Positions 6,632 through 7,847 of a stretch of DNA of 7,847 nucleotides are shown here, one piece after another. The notes below the pieces were generated by a model. That model was not told the DNA's origin and made no database searches. It saw only the letters and a program-made list of their open reading frames with translations. Position numbers and translations under genes: made by a program. The stretch comes from Geminicoccaceae bacterium (GTDB lineage Bacteria; Pseudomonadota; Alphaproteobacteria; Geminicoccales; Geminicoccaceae), in assembly GCA_020446285.1 (NCBI GenBank), contig JAGREZ010000120.1:343-8189 (forward strand), in the 5' to 3' direction. Position 1 is the stretch's first letter; the number at the start of each line of letters is the position of its first letter.

Positions 6632-7528
6632 TCAGCCGAGGATCAGGTCGCCCGCGGTCAGTTGCTGGACGCCCGTGAGGAACAGGTTCGTCTGTGCCGA
6701 AAGTCCGGCTGCAGCGTCGATGTCGACGGTCAGTGCCGCGCCGGAGATGGCGGTGAAATCATCGGCGGCATTGATCGTGCCATTGCCGTCGGTGTCCAGT
6801 TCGGAAAAGCTGACACCGGTCGCGGAGAGGTTCAGCCGGTCCTCGCCATGCGTGAAATCCTCGATGAAGTCGAGTTCCGTGCCGGGGCGGACGACAAAGA
6901 CGTCATTGCCGTCACCGCCTCTGAGAATGTCGACGCCGCTGCCGCCGTCGATCCGGTCATTGCCGCCGCCGCCATAGATCGTGTCGGAACCGCCGCCGCC
7001 CCAGATCTTGTCATTGCCGCCCTGACCGCCGGACTGGAAATCGCCGTAGATCAGGCTGCTGCCGGCGCCATCGACGATCACGTCATTGCCGCCCTTCACC
7101 GTGGCGGCGGCAAAGCCGCCATCGCCCTGGATCACCACGTTCGAGTCTTCGTGGTTTCCGGCATAGATCCGGTCGTTGCCGCCTCTGGCATTGCCACCCA
7201 TGACGAGTGCGTCGCCGGTCAGCGTGCCGCCGCCGCCCATGCCGAAAATGATGTCGTTGCCGCCTCTGGCGCTGCCGTCCATGAACGCGCTGTCGCCAAG
7301 GATATTGTCGTTGCCGCTGGTCCCGAACATGGTGTCATTGCCGCCGCGCGCATTGTCGATGATGCGCACCGCGTCGCCGAGATAGCGACCGTCGCTCGAC
7401 GGGTCGTCGAAGCGACCGCTGGCGACAGTGCCGAAATCGTTGGCACCCCGGTCCGTGCCGTCCAGCGTGTCCACGATGGTGGTACCGCCGAACGCCCATT
7501 TCAGATACTTGCCGACAAGACTGCTCAT
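6632..7528 (-). CDS. RTX-type calcium-binding protein with one EF-hand
   Basis: This acidic, glycine-rich protein of 298 residues has no N-terminal signal peptide. It is probably exported through a type I secretion system by an uncleaved C-terminal signal, as RTX proteins are; no secretion genes lie in the window. Residues 52-210 hold calcium-binding nonapeptide-like repeats. Early ones carry RGGND at 61-65, 88-92 and 115-119, exactly 27 residues apart. Denser canonical units follow (WGGGGSDTIYGGGGNDRIDGG in the 176-196 region). A short domain with DFIEDFTHGEDRLNLS (220-235) follows, then an EF-hand loop DTDGNGTINAAD (245-256) and a hydrophobic tail ending TAGDLILG. The start is ATG 7528, with GGAGGA 6 nt upstream; an upstream ATG at 7558 is in frame but lacks this. 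No enzymatic domain is seen in the first 50 residues. Function could be extracellular or surface matrix, adhesion or calcium binding; the sequence does not decide. Confidence 0.88.
   Translation of the reverse strand: MSSLVGKYLKWAFGGTTIVDTLDGTDRGANDFGTVASGRFDDPSSDGRYLGDAVRIIDNARGGNDTMFGTSGNDNILGDSAFMDGSARGGNDIIFGMGGGGTLTGDALVMGGNARGGNDRIYAGNHEDSNVVIQGDGGFAAATVKGGNDVIVDGAGSSLIYGDFQSGGQGGNDKIWGGGGSDTIYGGGGNDRIDGGSGVDILRGGDGNDVFVVRPGTELDFIEDFTHGEDRLNLSATGVSFSELDTDGNGTINAADDFTAISGAALTVDIDAAAGLSAQTNLFLTGVQQLTAGDLILG
6761..6796 (-). other. EF-hand-like calcium-binding loop in the RTX protein
   Basis: Codons for DTDGNGTINAAD (residues 245-256) place D, D, N and T at loop positions 1, 3, 5 and 7, I at position 8 and D at position 12. 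This matches the EF-hand/dockerin pattern, with Asp replacing the usual Glu at position 12. It is separate from the beta-roll type repeats. Confidence 0.75.
6899..7375 (-). repeat. RTX repeat-coding region with 81-bp periodicity
   Basis: This encodes residues 52-210 of the RTX protein. The GGND codons recur as GTCATTGCCGCC-like strings on the + strand. The first three RGGND blocks begin at about 7348, 7267 and 7186, an 81-bp (27-codon) period. Later units are at 24 to 31 codons and then at 9-10. Confidence 0.8.
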
Positions 7529-7534
7529 GATCAA

Positions 7535-7540
7535 TCCTCC
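7535..7540 (-). promoter_or_regulatory. Strong ribosome binding site of the RTX gene
   Basis: The minus strand reads GGAGGA, 6 nt before ATG 7528. It is the clearest Shine-Dalgarno sequence in the window and sets the RTX gene start at 7528 rather than the in-frame ATG 7558. Confidence 0.85.
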
Positions 7541-7585
7541 AGATTCACTAACCCGCATGACTGGCTAGCGACCTGGATGGATTGC

Positions 7586-7613
7586 GTCCGGTTTTAACGG
7601 ACCGAACTGTCAA
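7586..7613 (-). promoter_or_regulatory. Possible promoter/operator upstream of the RTX gene
   Basis: On the minus strand a perfect TTGACA (7613-7608) is followed by GTCCG-TTAAAAC-CGGAC (7602-7586), an inverted repeat with 5-bp arms. The TTGACA is an ideal -35 hexamer, but no good -10 hexamer occurs 16-18 nt downstream; TTAAAA is only 10 nt away. The elements lie in the 136-bp gap between the SDR stop and the RTX start, so a promoter is expected here, but this assignment is weak. Confidence 0.25.
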
Positions 7614-7664
7614 ATGGTATGGTGTGTGGAGTATCCGTTGTGGGAGCGGTCCGGACTGCGCCCG

Positions 7665-7847
7665 TCAACCCCTGCCGATGAACGGCATGGTCGTGGCCAT
7701 GACCGTCATGAACTGGACGTTGGCGTCGAGCGGCAGGCTTGCCATGTGCAGCACCGAGGTGGCGACATGGCGGGCATCCATGCGCGGCTCCGGCTTCATC
7801 GAACCGTCGGCCTGGGGGACACCGCCCTTCATCCGTTCGGTCATGGG
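7665..7847 (-). CDS. Short-chain dehydrogenase/reductase, C-terminal part (runs off window)
   Basis: The last 60 residues and stop are read from the minus strand; the gene continues beyond the right edge. They begin PMTERMKGGVPQADG and contain MDARHVATSVLHMASLPLDANV at about residues 23-44, then end QFMTVMATTMPFIGRG. This closely resembles the C-terminus of classical alphaproteobacterial SDR oxidoreductases: VA.(A)VLYMASLP followed by a VQFMTVMAT...PFVGRG tail. The Rossmann nucleotide-binding motif and the catalytic Ser-Tyr-Lys residues are outside the window, so cofactor and substrate cannot be judged. It lies upstream of the RTX gene on the same strand, but a 136-bp gap makes co-transcription uncertain. 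No clear terminator follows the stop. Confidence 0.85.
   Translation of the reverse strand, partial: PMTERMKGGVPQADGSMKPEPRMDARHVATSVLHMASLPLDANVQFMTVMATTMPFIGRG

Noticed and set aside
6491..7597. 368-codon plus-strand open frame opposite the RTX gene
   Set aside because: Its repetitive V/A/I-rich translation is the antisense image of the GGND repeats. It begins in the non-coding tandem repeat and lacks a ribosome binding site, and the minus-strand gene has RTX and EF-hand motifs plus a strong one.

Overview
The window is a GC-rich bacterial chromosome segment. The CcoQ/CcoP sequences and the SDR tail resemble alphaproteobacterial proteins, so an alphaproteobacterium is the best guess; no rRNA or single-gene marker fixes the genus. 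Seven protein-coding genes are well supported, plus the 3' end of an eighth. There is no tRNA, rRNA, CRISPR array, transposase or phage gene.

Layout, left to right. (1) The end of a cbb3-type cytochrome c oxidase operon: ccoQ, then ccoP overlapping it, closed by a strong intrinsic terminator at 1073-1100. (2) After a promoter-like stretch with a perfect 6-bp inverted repeat (1145-1185) comes a GtrB/DPM1-type family 2 glycosyltransferase (+). It converges on a large polytopic GT-C-type glycosyltransferase (-), and the two reading frames overlap tail to tail by 113 bp. (3) Further right on the minus strand is a MarC-family membrane protein. It is divergent, across about 73 bp, from (4) a secreted metallophosphatase/5'-nucleotidase (+). 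(5) A 152-bp gap between convergent genes carries a 14-bp tandem repeat and two hairpins built from the same GCATCC half-site. (6) A 298-residue RTX-type calcium-binding protein (-), with 27-residue internal periodicity and one EF-hand, follows. (7) The C-terminal 60 residues of a short-chain dehydrogenase (-) run off the right edge.

Functional reading. CcoQP belongs to low-oxygen respiration. The two glycosyltransferases plausibly form a donor/transfer pair: a polyprenyl-phosphate sugar synthase, and a membrane transferase that uses such lipid-linked sugars to modify a surface glycan, lipid or protein. The nucleotidase and the RTX protein are predicted to be exported (Sec/Tat signal peptide and type I secretion respectively). 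I see no operon linking all of these; the segment is a mosaic of short independent units.

Nothing here convincingly amounts to a new multi-gene system. The observations most worth checking are the intergenic GCATCC repeat/hairpin cluster, the 113-bp convergent overlap of the two glycosyltransferase genes, the Asp-x-Tyr in place of Asp-x-His in the nucleotidase metal site, and the long-period RTX repeats.
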